Origin: Serinicoccus chungangensis
Lineage (GTDB): Bacteria > Actinomycetota > Actinomycetes > Actinomycetales > Dermatophilaceae
Reading direction: 5' to 3'
DNA length: 64,000 nt
Assembly (NCBI RefSeq): GCF_006337125.1
Contig: NZ_CP040887.1
Coordinates: 2,294,001 to 2,358,000 of the forward strand
Each line of letters begins with the position of its first letter. Positions within the stretch are counted from its first letter, which is position 1. The position numbers and the translations under genes are program-made. This document shows positions 10,397 to 19,961 of the stretch, piece by piece. The notes beneath the pieces are model-generated. The model did not search any database. It was not told the origin of the DNA and saw only the letters and a list, made by a program, of their open reading frames with translations.

Positions 10397-10948
10397 GGCT
10401 GCGACGAGCATCTCCCGCTCGGCGACCTTGATCCGCTCGTGCAGGCTCTCCTCGGTGTCCCCGTCCAGCACCGGGACGGCCCGCTGGTCGAGGATCGGGC
10501 CGGTGTCGACCCCGGCGTCCACCTCGTGCAGCGTGCACCCGCTGACCCGGACGCCGTGGGCCAGGGCGTCCCGGACGGCGTGCGCCCCCGGGAACGACGG
10601 CAGCAGCGCCGGGTGGGTGTTGACGACACGGTGCTCCGCCAGCACGGCGGGCCCGAGGATCCTCATGAACCCCGCGCTGAGCACGAGGTCGGGGTGGTGG
10701 GCGCCGATCCGTCCGGCCAGCGCGACGTCCCAGGCTGCCCGGTCCGGGTGGGCGGCCACCGGCTCGACGAAGGTCGGCAGACCGCGGCGACGCGCGCGCT
10801 CCAGACCCTCGATGCCGTCCCGGTCGGCCCCCACGGCCACCACGTCCACGGCGTAGGCGGGGTCCGCGCACGCCTCGAGCACGGCCTCCAGGAGGGTGCC
10901 GCTGCCGGAGACCAGGGCCAGCACGCGAGGTCGAGGGAGCCCGCTCAC
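10355..10948 (-). CDS. purN: Phosphoribosylglycinamide formyltransferase
   Basis: Transfers formyl from 10-formyl-tetrahydrofolate to GAR, the third step of purine synthesis. The 197-residue protein shows the phosphate loop SGSGTLLEAV near residue 14, GFMRILGP near 93, the catalytic region NTHPALLPSFPGAHAVRDAL (catalytic Asn and His) and HEVDAGVDTGPIL with the active-site Asp. Start is GTG 10948. It lies downstream of the PerM-like gene as in mycobacteria. Confidence 0.95.
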   Translation of the reverse strand: MSGLPRPRVLALVSGSGTLLEAVLEACADPAYAVDVVAVGADRDGIEGLERARRRGLPTFVEPVAAHPDRAAWDVALAGRIGAHHPDLVLSAGFMRILGPAVLAEHRVVNTHPALLPSFPGAHAVRDALAHGVRVSGCTLHEVDAGVDTGPILDQRAVPVLDGDTEESLHERIKVAEREMLVAALPRLARVHPLDDA

Positions 10949-10964
10949 GGGCGCCCGGCCGGAC

Positions 10965-12275
10965 TCACCGGCGGCTCCGCAGCCGTCGCCGGCTCAGGTG
11001 CAGCGTGGTGACGACCACCGACCCGCCCACGGCCAGCTCGAGGAGCAGCATCCCGGAGACCCGCCACGGCTCGACGCCGACGGTCCCCAGCAGACCGGGG
11101 GTGAGCCCGCCGGTGGCCAGCCAGGACAGCACGAGGACGACGCCCGCGACCGCCACGCAGGAGGCCAGCATGATCTGCGCCTTGGTCCACCAGGAGGCCA
11201 GCCGGGAGGCCGAGCCGACGGCGCGGTAGCCGAGCCAGCCACCGGCGACGAGAGGGACCAGCGCCAGCGCCCACATCCCGGGCGGCATCGCCCCCGGCTC
11301 GGGCAGCGCCCCGAGGACGGGCAGCATGGGCAGGTCGCCCGCGGTGGTGTCGGTCCACCCCACGTGCACGGTGCCGACGGTGACCCCGGCCCCCGTCATC
11401 CAGGCCAGGGCCCACACCATGAGGTTGGGCAGCGCCAGGAGCTGCCCGACGGTCAGCAACGACGTGCCGACCAGCCCGGCGTCCAGGGAGCCGTAGAGGG
11501 TGACGATCCGCTCCCCCCGCAGCACCAGCAGCCCCAGGACGAGGAGCAGGGCGACGGTGACGAGCCCGACCAGCACCTCGCCGACCGGCGGGAGGGCGCG
11601 GCGCACGAGCACCGGGGTGCGCGCCTCGAGGAACGCCAGCCCGGCCCCGACGGTGGGGTGCTGCTCCCGGCGGTGCTCCCCCAGCCAGACGAGCCCGAGG
11701 GCCACCAGCGGCACCAGGACGGCACCGGGGACGAGCGTGAGCACCCGCACCGGCGCCAGCCCGAAGCTCGCCGTGTGGGCCACGAGCAGGCCGGTGCCGA
11801 GGTAGCCGATGACGAAGGCCGTGCCGTCGGAGCCGCCCAGCGCGCTCCACGCCGTGCGCCACCCGCCGATCCGCGGGACCCGCGCCGTGAGGTGGTGCCG
11901 GCTCAGGACGACCTGGCGGGCGGCATACCAGCAGAGCCCGAGGAAGAGCAGGGTGAGCAGGAGCGGCGCGAGGACCAGCTCCGCCGCGGGGGTGACGACG
12001 CTCGCGCGGTGCGCGAGCGCCCAGACGTCCACCCCCACACCGACGGTCTGCCAGAACGTGGCCGTGCTGCGCTCCTCCACGACCCAGGCGAGCACCGTGG
12101 GGAGGACCACGACGAGCAGCCCCACCAGGACGCAGACGACACCGGCGACGCCGGCGACGAGGAACTCGCCGAGCCGGCGGACGGTGAGGACCGGCCCCCG
12201 CCCGGGCACACCCTCGTGCGCCGCCTCCGGGGACCTTCTGCCGCTCGTCCGCTCCACCACAGTCATCCCCACCAT
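10965..12275 (-). CDS. DUF6350 (PerM-like) polytopic membrane protein
   Basis: A hydrophobic protein of about 436 residues with roughly ten to twelve transmembrane segments, lying between sucD and purN exactly where mycobacteria carry perM (Rv0955). PerM supports cell division during persistence in Mycobacterium tuberculosis; whether that holds here is unknown. The start is uncertain: ATG 12275 is chosen, ATG 12266 is nine bases further in, and a GTG at 12350 would add 25 charged residues with no ribosome binding site. It begins 86 bases after sucD. Confidence 0.75.
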   Translation of the reverse strand: MVGMTVVERTSGRRSPEAAHEGVPGRGPVLTVRRLGEFLVAGVAGVVCVLVGLLVVVLPTVLAWVVEERSTATFWQTVGVGVDVWALAHRASVVTPAAELVLAPLLLTLLFLGLCWYAARQVVLSRHHLTARVPRIGGWRTAWSALGGSDGTAFVIGYLGTGLLVAHTASFGLAPVRVLTLVPGAVLVPLVALGLVWLGEHRREQHPTVGAGLAFLEARTPVLVRRALPPVGEVLVGLVTVALLLVLGLLVLRGERIVTLYGSLDAGLVGTSLLTVGQLLALPNLMVWALAWMTGAGVTVGTVHVGWTDTTAGDLPMLPVLGALPEPGAMPPGMWALALVPLVAGGWLGYRAVGSASRLASWWTKAQIMLASCVAVAGVVLVLSWLATGGLTPGLLGTVGVEPWRVSGMLLLELAVGGSVVVTTLHLSRRRLRSRR

Positions 12276-12360
12276 GGTCGGGGACGGGAGGGAGCGGCGA
12301 CGGGAGGCGCGCCGGTCCGACGTGGGCAGGACGGTCGGACCGGCGGGCACCCCGCGGGTC

Positions 12361-13251
12361 TCAGCCCAGACCCGCGACGATCTCGCGCATGAGCTCGGCG
12401 GTCTCGGACGGGGTCTTGCCGACCTTGACCCCGGCGGCCTCCAGGGCCTCCTTCTTGGCCGCGGCCGTGCCGGAGGAGCCGGAGACGATGGCGCCCGCGT
12501 GGCCCATGGTCTTGCCCTCGGGCGCGGTGAACCCGGCGACGTAGCCGACGACCGGCTTGGTGACGTGCTCCTTGATGTAGGCGGCCGCCCGCTCCTCGGC
12601 GTCGCCGCCGATCTCCCCGATCATGACGATCGCGTCGGTGTCCGGGTCGTCCTGGAAGGCCTGCAGGCAGTCGATGTGGGTGGTGCCGATGATGGGGTCA
12701 CCACCGATGCCGACGGCCGTGGAGAAGCCGATCTCGCGCAGCTCGTACATCATCTGGTAGGTCAGGGTGCCCGACTTGGACACCAGACCGATGCGGCCGG
12801 GGCCGGTGATGTCGGCGGGGATGATGCCGGCGTTGGACTGCTCGGGGCTGATGAGCCCGGGGCAGTTGGGGCCGATGATGCGCGTGGTGCCCTTGGCCTG
12901 GGCGTAGGCGAAGAACTCGGCCGTGTCCTGCACCGGCACGCCCTCGGTGATGACGACGGCCAGCGGCATGCCCGCGTCCACCGCCTCGACGACGGCGGCC
13001 TTGGTGAAGGCGGGCGGCACGAAGAGGACGGACACGTCGGCGCCGGTCGCCTCCATCGCCTCGGCGACGGAGCCGAAGACCGGCACCTGCACGCCGTCCT
13101 CGAAGTCGACCGTCTGCCCGGCCTTGCGCGGGTTGACGCCGCCGACGACCTGGGTGCCCGAGCGCAGCATGCGCTGGGTGTGCTTCATGCCCTCGGAGCC
13201 GGTCATGCCCTGAACGATGACGTGGGAGTCGTGGGTGAGGAAGATCGCCAT
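12361..13251 (-). CDS. sucD: Succinyl-CoA synthetase, alpha subunit
   Basis: With SucC it interconverts succinyl-CoA and succinate with substrate-level phosphorylation in the TCA cycle. The 296-residue length is standard. It has an N-terminal CoA-binding Rossmann domain ([14 protein letters not shown] near residues 11-24), RIIGPNCPG near 123, and the phosphorylated active-site histidine in [16 protein letters not shown] near 243-258. It lies 40 bases after sucC in one operon. Confidence 0.97.
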   Translation of the reverse strand: MAIFLTHDSHVIVQGMTGSEGMKHTQRMLRSGTQVVGGVNPRKAGQTVDFEDGVQVPVFGSVAEAMEATGADVSVLFVPPAFTKAAVVEAVDAGMPLAVVITEGVPVQDTAEFFAYAQAKGTTRIIGPNCPGLISPEQSNAGIIPADITGPGRIGLVSKSGTLTYQMMYELREIGFSTAVGIGGDPIIGTTHIDCLQAFQDDPDTDAIVMIGEIGGDAEERAAAYIKEHVTKPVVGYVAGFTAPEGKTMGHAGAIVSGSSGTAAAKKEALEAAGVKVGKTPSETAELMREIVAGLG

Positions 13252-13291
13252 GGTGGTCTCTAGATTCCTTCGGTATGTCGTGTCGTCGGGG

Positions 13292-14473
13292 TCAGTTCGC
13301 GGCCAGCTCGGCGGCCCGCCGGGCGGCGCCGTCCATGGTGTCCTCGATGGTCACCAGCGGGTGGTCGGCCCGGGCGAGGATGGCGCGCCCCTCCTCGACG
13401 TTGTTGCCGTCGAGCCGGACGACGAGCGGCTTGGTGGCCTCGTCCCCGAGGATCTCCAGCGCCGAGACGATCCCGGTGGCGACCGCGTCGCAGGCGGTGA
13501 TCCCGCCGAAGACGTTGACGAAGACCGACCTCACCTGGTCGTCGCCCAGGATGACGTCGAGGCCGTTGGACATGACCTCGGCCGAGGCGCCGCCACCGAT
13601 GTCGAGGAAGTTGGCCGGCTTCGCCCGCCCCCCGGTGTGGTCCTCGCCGGCGTAGGCGACGACGTCGAGCGTGGACATGACCAGCCCCGCACCGTTGCCG
13701 ATGATCCCGACGTTGCCGTCCAGCTTGACGTAGTTGAGACCCATCTCCTTGGCCTTGGCCTCGAGCGGGTCGGCGGCCGCGGTGTCGGCGAGCGCCGCGT
13801 GGTCCTCGTGCCGGAAGTCGGCGTTGTCGTCCAGGGTGACCTTGCCGTCCAGGGCCAGCACCTGGCCGTCCTCGGTCTTGACCATCGGGTTGACCTCGAC
13901 GAGGGTCGCGTCCTCACCCTTGTAGACGTCCCAGAGGCGCACGAGCGCCGGGGCGATGGCGTCGACGTCGGCGGTGTCGAAGCCCGCCTGCTCGAGGATG
14001 GTGCGCGCCGTGGCGTCGTCGATGCCGGTCCCGGCGTCGACGGACACCCGGGCCAGGGCCTCGGGCCGCTCCTCGGCGAGGGTCTCGATGTCCACCCCGC
14101 CCTCCTTGCTGCACATCGCGAGCAGCGAGCGGTTGGTCCGGTCCAGGAGCAGGGAGAAGTAGTACTCCTCCGCGATCCGGGCGCCCTGGGCGATCATCAC
14201 GGCACCGACGGTATGGCCCTTGATGTCCATGCCGAGGATCTGCTCGGCGGCCTCCACGGCCTCCTGCGGGCTGCGGGCGAGCTTGACGCCACCGGCCTTG
14301 CCGCGCCCCCCGACCTTGACCTGGGCCTTGACGACCACGACGCCGCCGCTGTCGGCGCCGACGCGCTCGGCCGCCGGACCGGCGTCGGCCGCCTCGGTGA
14401 CGACCTCGGCGGCGAGCACGGGCACCCCGTGCTTCTCGAAGAGGTCACGTGCCTGGTACTCGAACAGATCCAC
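13292..14473 (-). CDS. sucC: Succinyl-CoA synthetase, beta subunit
   Basis: ATP-grasp beta subunit, 393 residues. Seen: the N-terminus [38 protein letters not shown] near residues 49-67, [18 protein letters not shown], and [17 protein letters not shown] near 320-336. It is the first gene of the sucCD pair; about 120 bases separate it from the pcrA stop. That gap holds an 8-bp hairpin (14500-14518) and no recognisable promoter that I would defend. Confidence 0.97.
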   Translation of the reverse strand: MDLFEYQARDLFEKHGVPVLAAEVVTEAADAGPAAERVGADSGGVVVVKAQVKVGGRGKAGGVKLARSPQEAVEAAEQILGMDIKGHTVGAVMIAQGARIAEEYYFSLLLDRTNRSLLAMCSKEGGVDIETLAEERPEALARVSVDAGTGIDDATARTILEQAGFDTADVDAIAPALVRLWDVYKGEDATLVEVNPMVKTEDGQVLALDGKVTLDDNADFRHEDHAALADTAAADPLEAKAKEMGLNYVKLDGNVGIIGNGAGLVMSTLDVVAYAGEDHTGGRAKPANFLDIGGGASAEVMSNGLDVILGDDQVRSVFVNVFGGITACDAVATGIVSALEILGDEATKPLVVRLDGNNVEEGRAILARADHPLVTIEDTMDGAARRAAELAAN

Positions 14474-14593
14474 AGTTGCGGTTCCCGTCTGTCGATGAGG
14501 GCCGGAGGATCTCCGGCCTGCCGGTGATCACCGCACGACCGCACGCAAGGGGCGCCGTCGGCGGCACTGCGAGGCAGACTATCGCAGCCCCTG

Positions 14594-17140
14594 TCAGAGC
14601 TTGACCAGCGGAGCCACGCGCACCAGGAGCCGCTTGAGACCGGCCTCGCCGAAGTCCACGTGCGCCATCGCGTGCTTGCCGGTGCCCTCCACGAGCACCA
14701 CCGTGCCCATGCCGAAGCTGTCGTGGCTGACCTTGTCTCCCGCAGCCAGGCCGGCCAGCTCGGTCTCCTGCTCCGGGGTGCGGTCACGCCGCGGCGCACT
14801 GCCCCGCGGGTCGAGCCGCACGGCCGCCGGACGGCCACCGGTCGACCCTGCGCGCCCCCCGGCATACCCGCCGGACCAGCTCAGCCCCATGCCCTCGGCG
14901 GCCGACCGACGACCGCCCATGCTCATCCGGTCGGCGTCGGTGCGCTCCCAGGTGACGAGGTCCTCGGGGATCTCGTCGAGGAAGCGGGAGGCGGGGAACC
15001 ACTGCGGCGCGCCGAAGGCCGCCCGGCTCCCGGCCCGGGAGAGGTGCAGCTGCTCCCGCGCCCGGGTGATCCCGACGTAGGCCAGGCGCCGCTCCTCCTC
15101 GAGCTCGTCGGGGTCGTCGAGGCTGCGCTGGTGCGGGAACGTGCCGTCCTCCAGCCCGGTGAGGAAGACCACCGGGAACTCCAGCCCCTTGGCGGTGTGC
15201 AGCGTCATCAGCGTGACGACGCCCTGGTCCTCCCCCCGGCCGGCCGCCCCGTCCCCGCCCTCCTCGGGGATCTCGTCCGCGTCGGCGACGAGCGAGACCT
15301 GCTCGAGGAAGTCGACGAGACCTCCCTCCGGGTAGTTGTCGTCGAACTCGCGCGCGACGGTCACCAGCTCGGTGAGGTTCTCCACCCGCGTCTCGTCCTG
15401 GGGGTCGTGGCTGGCGCGGAGCTCGGCGAGGTATCCGGTGCGGTCCAGGATCGCCTCGAGCAGCCGACCGATGCCCGACCCGTCCTCGGCCGCCAGGTCG
15501 CCCAGCTCCTCGAGCAGCGCCGTGAAGCCGGAGATCGCGGCGACCGAGCGCGAGGCGATGCCCGGCGCGTCCCCGGCCCGGCCCAGGGCGGCGACGAACG
15601 GGATGCGCTCGCGCTCGGCCAGCGCCGTGACGGCGGCCACGGCACGGTCGCCGATGCCCCGCTTGGGGGTGTTGAGGATGCGCCGGAGGTTGACGTCGTC
15701 GGCGGGGTTGGCGATGACGCGCAGGTAGGCCAGGGCGTCCTTGATCTCCCGACGCTCGTAGAAGCGGGTGCCCCCGACGACCTTGTAGGGCAGCCCGGTG
15801 CGGACCAGCACCTCCTCCAGGGCCCGGGACTGGGCGTTGGTGCGGTAGAACACCGCGACGTCACCGGGTCGGACCCCCCGCTCGTCGGCGAGCTCGTCGA
15901 TCCGGCGGGCCACGAAGGAGGCCTCGTCGTGCTCGCTGTCGGCGACGTAGCCGACGATGCGGTGCCCCTCCCCCTGGTCGGTCCACAGCCGCTTGTCGCG
16001 GCGCCGCGGGTTGCGGGCGATGACCGCGTTGGCCGCGGTGAGGATGGTGCTGGTCGAGCGGTAGTTCTGCTCGAGCAGGATGGTGCGGGCCTGCGGGTAG
16101 TCCTGCTCGAACTCGACGATGTTGCGGATGGTCGCGCCACGGAAGGCGTAGATCGACTGGTCGGCGTCACCGACGACGCACAGCTCGGCGGGCGGCAGCT
16201 CGCGGCTGCCGCCGTCGACGATGTCCCCGGCGAACCCGACGAGCTCGCGGACGAGGGCGTACTGGGCGTGGTTGGTGTCCTGGTACTCGTCGACCATGAC
16301 GTGCCGGAAGCGTCGACGGTAGTGCTCGCGCACCGCCGGGAAGGCCCGGAGCAGGTGGACGGTGGTGGAGATGATGTCGTCGAAGTCCAGGGCGTTGGCC
16401 GCCCGGAGCCGGCGCTGGTACATCGTGTAGGCCTCGGACACCTTGGCCTCGTAGCTGTTGGCGCCGACGGTGGCCGCGAACGCCTCCTCGTCGACGAGCT
16501 CGTTCTTGGCGTTCGAGACCTTGGCCAGGAAGGCCCGGGCCGGGTAGCGCTTCGGGTCCAGGTCGAGGTCGCGGATGACCATCCCCATGAGGCGCTGGCT
16601 GTCGGCCGCGTCGTAGATGGAGAACGAGCTCCGCAGCCCCGCGGTCTGGGCCTCCCGGCGCAGGATCCGCACGCAGGCGGAGTGGAAGGTGGAGACCCAC
16701 ATCGCCTTGGCCCGCGGACCCACCAGCGCCTCGACGCGTTCGCGCATCTCGGCCGCGGCCTTGTTGGTGAAGGTGATCGCCAGGATCTGGCCGGGGTGGA
16801 CGTGCCGCTCGGCCAGCAGGTAGGCGATGCGGTGGGTGAGCACCCGGGTCTTGCCCGAGCCCGCCCCCGCCACGATGAGCAGCGGGCTCCCGTGGTGGCG
16901 CACCGCCTCCGCCTGGGGCTCGTTGAGCCCCGCCAGCAGCTCCTCGACGGAGGGTCCCGCATGGCCCCGGGGGGCGCCCTGCGCGGCCGGCGGCGCATCG
17001 CCGGACACGGCCCAGGCGGGCACGCCGCGGTCGTCGACGGACCCGCCGCCCCGGTGGTCGTCCGCGTGCCCGCTGGCCGCGGCCGCGCTCATCGAGGGGA
17101 CCGGGTCGTCGAAGGGGAGGTGGTCGAAGAGGCCGCTCAT
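14594..17140 (-). CDS. pcrA: UvrD/PcrA-type ATP-dependent DNA helicase
   Basis: A superfamily 1A 3'-5' helicase of 848 residues (UvrD1/PcrA class), acting in nucleotide excision repair and replication restart. Walker A is VAGAGSGKTRVLTHR near residues 91-105; the DEYQDTNHAQY box, GDADQSIYAFRGATIRN, TLHTAKGLEFPVVFL and VGITRAREQL follow in order. The C-terminus (SHDSFGMGTVV) is the Tudor-like domain that binds RNA polymerase in PcrA proteins. ATG 17140 has GGAGG close upstream. The order pcrA-sucC-sucD is conserved in actinobacteria. Confidence 0.95.
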   Translation of the reverse strand: MSGLFDHLPFDDPVPSMSAAAASGHADDHRGGGSVDDRGVPAWAVSGDAPPAAQGAPRGHAGPSVEELLAGLNEPQAEAVRHHGSPLLIVAGAGSGKTRVLTHRIAYLLAERHVHPGQILAITFTNKAAAEMRERVEALVGPRAKAMWVSTFHSACVRILRREAQTAGLRSSFSIYDAADSQRLMGMVIRDLDLDPKRYPARAFLAKVSNAKNELVDEEAFAATVGANSYEAKVSEAYTMYQRRLRAANALDFDDIISTTVHLLRAFPAVREHYRRRFRHVMVDEYQDTNHAQYALVRELVGFAGDIVDGGSRELPPAELCVVGDADQSIYAFRGATIRNIVEFEQDYPQARTILLEQNYRSTSTILTAANAVIARNPRRRDKRLWTDQGEGHRIVGYVADSEHDEASFVARRIDELADERGVRPGDVAVFYRTNAQSRALEEVLVRTGLPYKVVGGTRFYERREIKDALAYLRVIANPADDVNLRRILNTPKRGIGDRAVAAVTALAERERIPFVAALGRAGDAPGIASRSVAAISGFTALLEELGDLAAEDGSGIGRLLEAILDRTGYLAELRASHDPQDETRVENLTELVTVAREFDDNYPEGGLVDFLEQVSLVADADEIPEEGGDGAAGRGEDQGVVTLMTLHTAKGLEFPVVFLTGLEDGTFPHQRSLDDPDELEEERRLAYVGITRAREQLHLSRAGSRAAFGAPQWFPASRFLDEIPEDLVTWERTDADRMSMGGRRSAAEGMGLSWSGGYAGGRAGSTGGRPAAVRLDPRGSAPRRDRTPEQETELAGLAAGDKVSHDSFGMGTVVLVEGTGKHAMAHVDFGEAGLKRLLVRVAPLVKL

Positions 17141-17249
17141 CGTCCTCCATCCTAGGCAGCCGCACCGACGTGCCCACCCAGGTCGTCCACAACCGGGAGC
17201 CCTACCCTGGTGGCGTGACCCCCCGCCGACCGCGCCGCCGGTGCCTGCC

Positions 17250-17645
17250 GTGACGACCGGCTCCTCGGCATACCTCGACCCCCCGACCCTCGCCGTGCTG
17301 GTAGGAGGCCTGGCCATCGCCGTCGCCTGCCTCGTGGCCGGGCTGAACGGACGGTCCCCCGGCAGGGTGACCGTCGGGCTCACCCTGCTGCTCCAGGCCG
17401 GGGTGGTCGCCTACTGCGGGAGCTACCTGGGGCGCCAGCTGGGCGGTGGCGACCCGGTCGGGCCGGGCTGGGAGCTCTGGGCCTACCTCGTGACGATCCT
17501 CATGCTTCCCGCCCTCGCGCTGGTGTGGGCCCAGCAGGAGCCCACGCGGTGGAGCACCTTCGTGCTCGCGGTCGCCTCCTTCACCGTCGCGGTCATGGCC
17601 GCGCGCAGCGCGCAGATCTGGTACGGCGTGGGGACGCTCGCGTGA
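17250..17645 (+). CDS. Conserved small membrane protein
   Basis: A 131-residue protein with four predicted transmembrane segments (about residues 11-29, 37-55, 80-98 and 104-122) and no catalytic motif. I do not recognise a named family; a similar membrane protein divergent from pcrA is common in Micrococcales. Start GTG 17250 or GTG 17241 cannot be decided; neither has a clear ribosome binding site. Its TGA overlaps the GTG of the next gene, so the three genes to 19197 form one coupled operon. Confidence 0.65.
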   Translation: MTTGSSAYLDPPTLAVLVGGLAIAVACLVAGLNGRSPGRVTVGLTLLLQAGVVAYCGSYLGRQLGGGDPVGPGWELWAYLVTILMLPALALVWAQQEPTRWSTFVLAVASFTVAVMAARSAQIWYGVGTLA

Positions 17646-18121
17646 GCCGCGTCGTCGCCGACGCGGGAGACCGTCGCCACGGCCCGGGTCGCGTCATCCT
17701 GGCGCTCTACCTCGTCTTCGTCATCGGGACGGTCTCCCGCTCGGCGGCCCAGATCTCCACCCGCTTCGAGCAGGCGCCGCTCGCCTACTCCCTGTCGGCG
17801 GTCGCCGCGGCCGTCTACGTCGTCGCGCTGGTCTCCCTCTCGCTGCGCGGGCGCGCCGCGTGGTGGGTGAGCCTGGTGGCGCTGACCGTCGAGCTGGCCG
17901 GGGTGCTGGCGGTCGGGACCTGGAGCTACCTCGCCCCCTCGATGTTCCCGGACCAGACGGTGTGGAGCCACTACGGGCAGGGCTACCTCTTCATCCCGCT
18001 CGTGCTGCCGGCGGCCGGCCTGTGGTGGCTGCTGTCCGCGAGGGGAGCCCGTGCCGTGTCGCAGCCGGCGCCGGACGCGGAGTCTGCCAGCATGAAGGGC
18101 ATGCCCCGGGGACCGTCGTGA
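17642..18121 (+). CDS. Conserved membrane protein
   Basis: A 159-residue protein with four predicted transmembrane helices (about 18-35, 46-66, 74-96, 115-135) and a short polar tail. The extracytoplasmic-looking stretch MFPDQTVWSHYGQGY is the sort of sequence shared with homologues that I recall near pcrA in Micrococcales, all without known function. The start GTG overlaps the previous stop by four bases (GTGA), and the same arrangement joins it to the next gene. Possible partner of the flippase-like protein; function unknown. Confidence 0.7.
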   Translation: MSRVVADAGDRRHGPGRVILALYLVFVIGTVSRSAAQISTRFEQAPLAYSLSAVAAAVYVVALVSLSLRGRAAWWVSLVALTVELAGVLAVGTWSYLAPSMFPDQTVWSHYGQGYLFIPLVLPAAGLWWLLSARGARAVSQPAPDAESASMKGMPRGPS

Positions 18122-19197
18122 GCGTGGAGGGCCAGGAGCCCGCGCTGCGGCGGCTGACCTGGAAGGACGCCGCCGGCTCGGTGCTGGGCACCACGGCGGC
18201 CGTGCTGCTCATCGCCGTCGGGCTGCCGTACTTCCTCGACACCTCGTGGGCGCAGATCGGCGCCCAGCTGGGGCGCATCCGCCCGGGCACCGCGGTCGTC
18301 ATGGCCGGGCTGCTCCTCGGCGGTCTGTTCAGCTACACCTGGGTGCTCATGGGGTCGTTGCCCGGCCTGGGGCACGTGCAGGCGCTCAAGGTCAACGCCG
18401 TCTCCGCGACCGCCGCCAACCTGCTGCCCCTCGGCGGGGCGCTCGGGGTAGGCCTCATGGTCCTCATGCTGCGCACCTGGGGCTTCACCCGGAGGGCCCT
18501 GTCCTCCAGCGTCGCCGTCGTGGGGCTCTGGAACCTCCTGGCCCGGGTCGCGCTCCCGGTCATCGGGTGCCTGGTCCTCGTCGCCGGACCCATCGACGCC
18601 CCCGACGTGGTGGTCCGCGGTGGGTGGGTGGCGGTCGCCGCGGGCACCGCCCTGGTCCTGGTCGCGAGCCTGGTCGTCCTCTCGGACCGGGTGGCGGACG
18701 TGCTGACCGCCCTGGGGCGCCCGGTGCTGGCCCGGGTCCTGCCCGCGCGCGACGGACGCCCGCCGGTGGACCAGCTGCTGACCGACCAGCGGCGCCGGGT
18801 GGCCGAGGTCGTGCGCACCGGCGGGGTGACGATGACGCTGGGGATGGTCGGCCAGTTCGTGCTGCTCTTCGGGCTCTACTGGTATGCCGCGCGCGTGGTC
18901 GGCCTGGACCTGCCGCTGGCCGAGCTGGTCTGCGCCTACACGTTCCGCCAGTTCCTCACCGTCGTGGCGGTCACCCCCGGGGGCCTGGGGGTGACCGAGG
19001 TCGGCACGGCAGGGTTGCTCGTGCTCCTCGGGGGCGATCCCGGCGCGGCGTCCGCGACGGCCCTGCTCTACGCCATCTACGCGCACGTGGTCATCGTGCC
19101 CTTCGGCGTGGCCGCCGGCGCCGCGTGGTGGCTCTCCCCCCAGCGCACCGGCGGCACCGGACTCGCGGCTCAGGAGCCGAGCAGCCTGCGCACCTGA
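18118..19197 (+). CDS. Flippase-like domain membrane protein (LPG synthase TM / UPF0104)
   Basis: A 359-residue polytopic protein with about eight transmembrane segments and the family's TAANLLPLGGALGVG (about residues 99-113) and TPGGLGVTEVGTAGLL (near 285) motifs. These mark the lysylphosphatidylglycerol-synthase transmembrane or AglD/MurJ-like group often linked to lipid or lipid-linked sugar transport; no aminoacyl-transferase domain is attached. Last gene of the coupled trio; its 3' end overlaps the convergent gatD by 28 bases. Substrate unknown. Confidence 0.8.
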   Translation: MSVEGQEPALRRLTWKDAAGSVLGTTAAVLLIAVGLPYFLDTSWAQIGAQLGRIRPGTAVVMAGLLLGGLFSYTWVLMGSLPGLGHVQALKVNAVSATAANLLPLGGALGVGLMVLMLRTWGFTRRALSSSVAVVGLWNLLARVALPVIGCLVLVAGPIDAPDVVVRGGWVAVAAGTALVLVASLVVLSDRVADVLTALGRPVLARVLPARDGRPPVDQLLTDQRRRVAEVVRTGGVTMTLGMVGQFVLLFGLYWYAARVVGLDLPLAELVCAYTFRQFLTVVAVTPGGLGVTEVGTAGLLVLLGGDPGAASATALLYAIYAHVVIVPFGVAAGAAWWLSPQRTGGTGLAAQEPSSLRT

Positions 19198-19961
19198 GCC
19201 TGGTGGGCCCGCTCGGCCACGGTGTCGTCGACCTCCGCGGGGTCCCACCCGCCGGTGGCCCGGCGGGCGGCGACCTCCAGGAGCCCGTCCGCCAGCGCCG
19301 GGTTGGCGGGCAGGACCGGGCCGTGCAGGTAGGACCCCACGACGTTGGCGGTCCGGGCACCCTCGTGGCCGTCGGACCCGTTGTTGCCGCTGCCGTGCCT
19401 CACCCGGCCGAAGGGCTGCTGGCCCTGCCCCAGCACGGTGGACCCCGAGTGGTTCTCGTAGCCGACGACCGAGCCGAAGTCGGTGTCGAGCACGACCGGG
19501 CCGATCATCCGGGTGGCGTTGCCGCGGGTGGTGACGTCGAGGATGCCCAGGCCGGGGAGACGCCGGCCCTCCACGGTGATGAAGGCCTCGCCGAAGAGCT
19601 GGTACATCCCGCAGATCATGAGCATGGGCAGCCCGTCGAGGGCGAGCTCGCGCAGCCGGTCCGTGTGCCGGGCCAGGTCCTCGGTCACCCGGACCTGGCC
19701 GCTGTCCTGCCCACCGCCGCCGAGGATGATGTCGGCACGCCCGGGCCAGGGCGCGCCGGGGTGGTGGTCGTGCACGACCGGGCGGTAGCCGTGCCAGCGC
19801 AGGCGGGCCGCCAGGCAGCGGGTGTTGCCGAGGTCGCCGTAGATGCTCATCTCGCGCGGGTAGAGGTGGACGACGTGCACCTCGCCCTTGTCGGCGGGCA
19901 CGTCGGCCAGCGCCGCCACGTCGTCCGGCAGGGCCTGCGCCACTCCCCTGTCCTCGCTCAT
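19170..19961 (-). CDS. gatD: Lipid II isoglutaminyl synthase, glutaminase subunit
   Basis: A class I glutamine amidotransferase of the CobB/CobQ type that delivers ammonia to MurT, converting D-Glu to D-isoGln in lipid II. The nucleophile Cys is in MLMICGMYQLFGEAF and the catalytic His in VVGSYLHGPVLP. The family core begins at HLYPREMSIYGDLGN (about residue 31); ATG 19961 adds an N-terminal extension of about 25 residues, but the ATGA overlap with murT supports it. 263 residues. Confidence 0.92.
   Translation of the reverse strand: MSEDRGVAQALPDDVAALADVPADKGEVHVVHLYPREMSIYGDLGNTRCLAARLRWHGYRPVVHDHHPGAPWPGRADIILGGGGQDSGQVRVTEDLARHTDRLRELALDGLPMLMICGMYQLFGEAFITVEGRRLPGLGILDVTTRGNATRMIGPVVLDTDFGSVVGYENHSGSTVLGQGQQPFGRVRHGSGNNGSDGHEGARTANVVGSYLHGPVLPANPALADGLLEVAARRATGGWDPAEVDDTVAERAHQAQVRRLLGS

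Noticed and set aside
14500..14518. A short hairpin between pcrA and sucC as a terminator
   Set aside because: Only 8 bp with no T-run; too weak to report as a feature.
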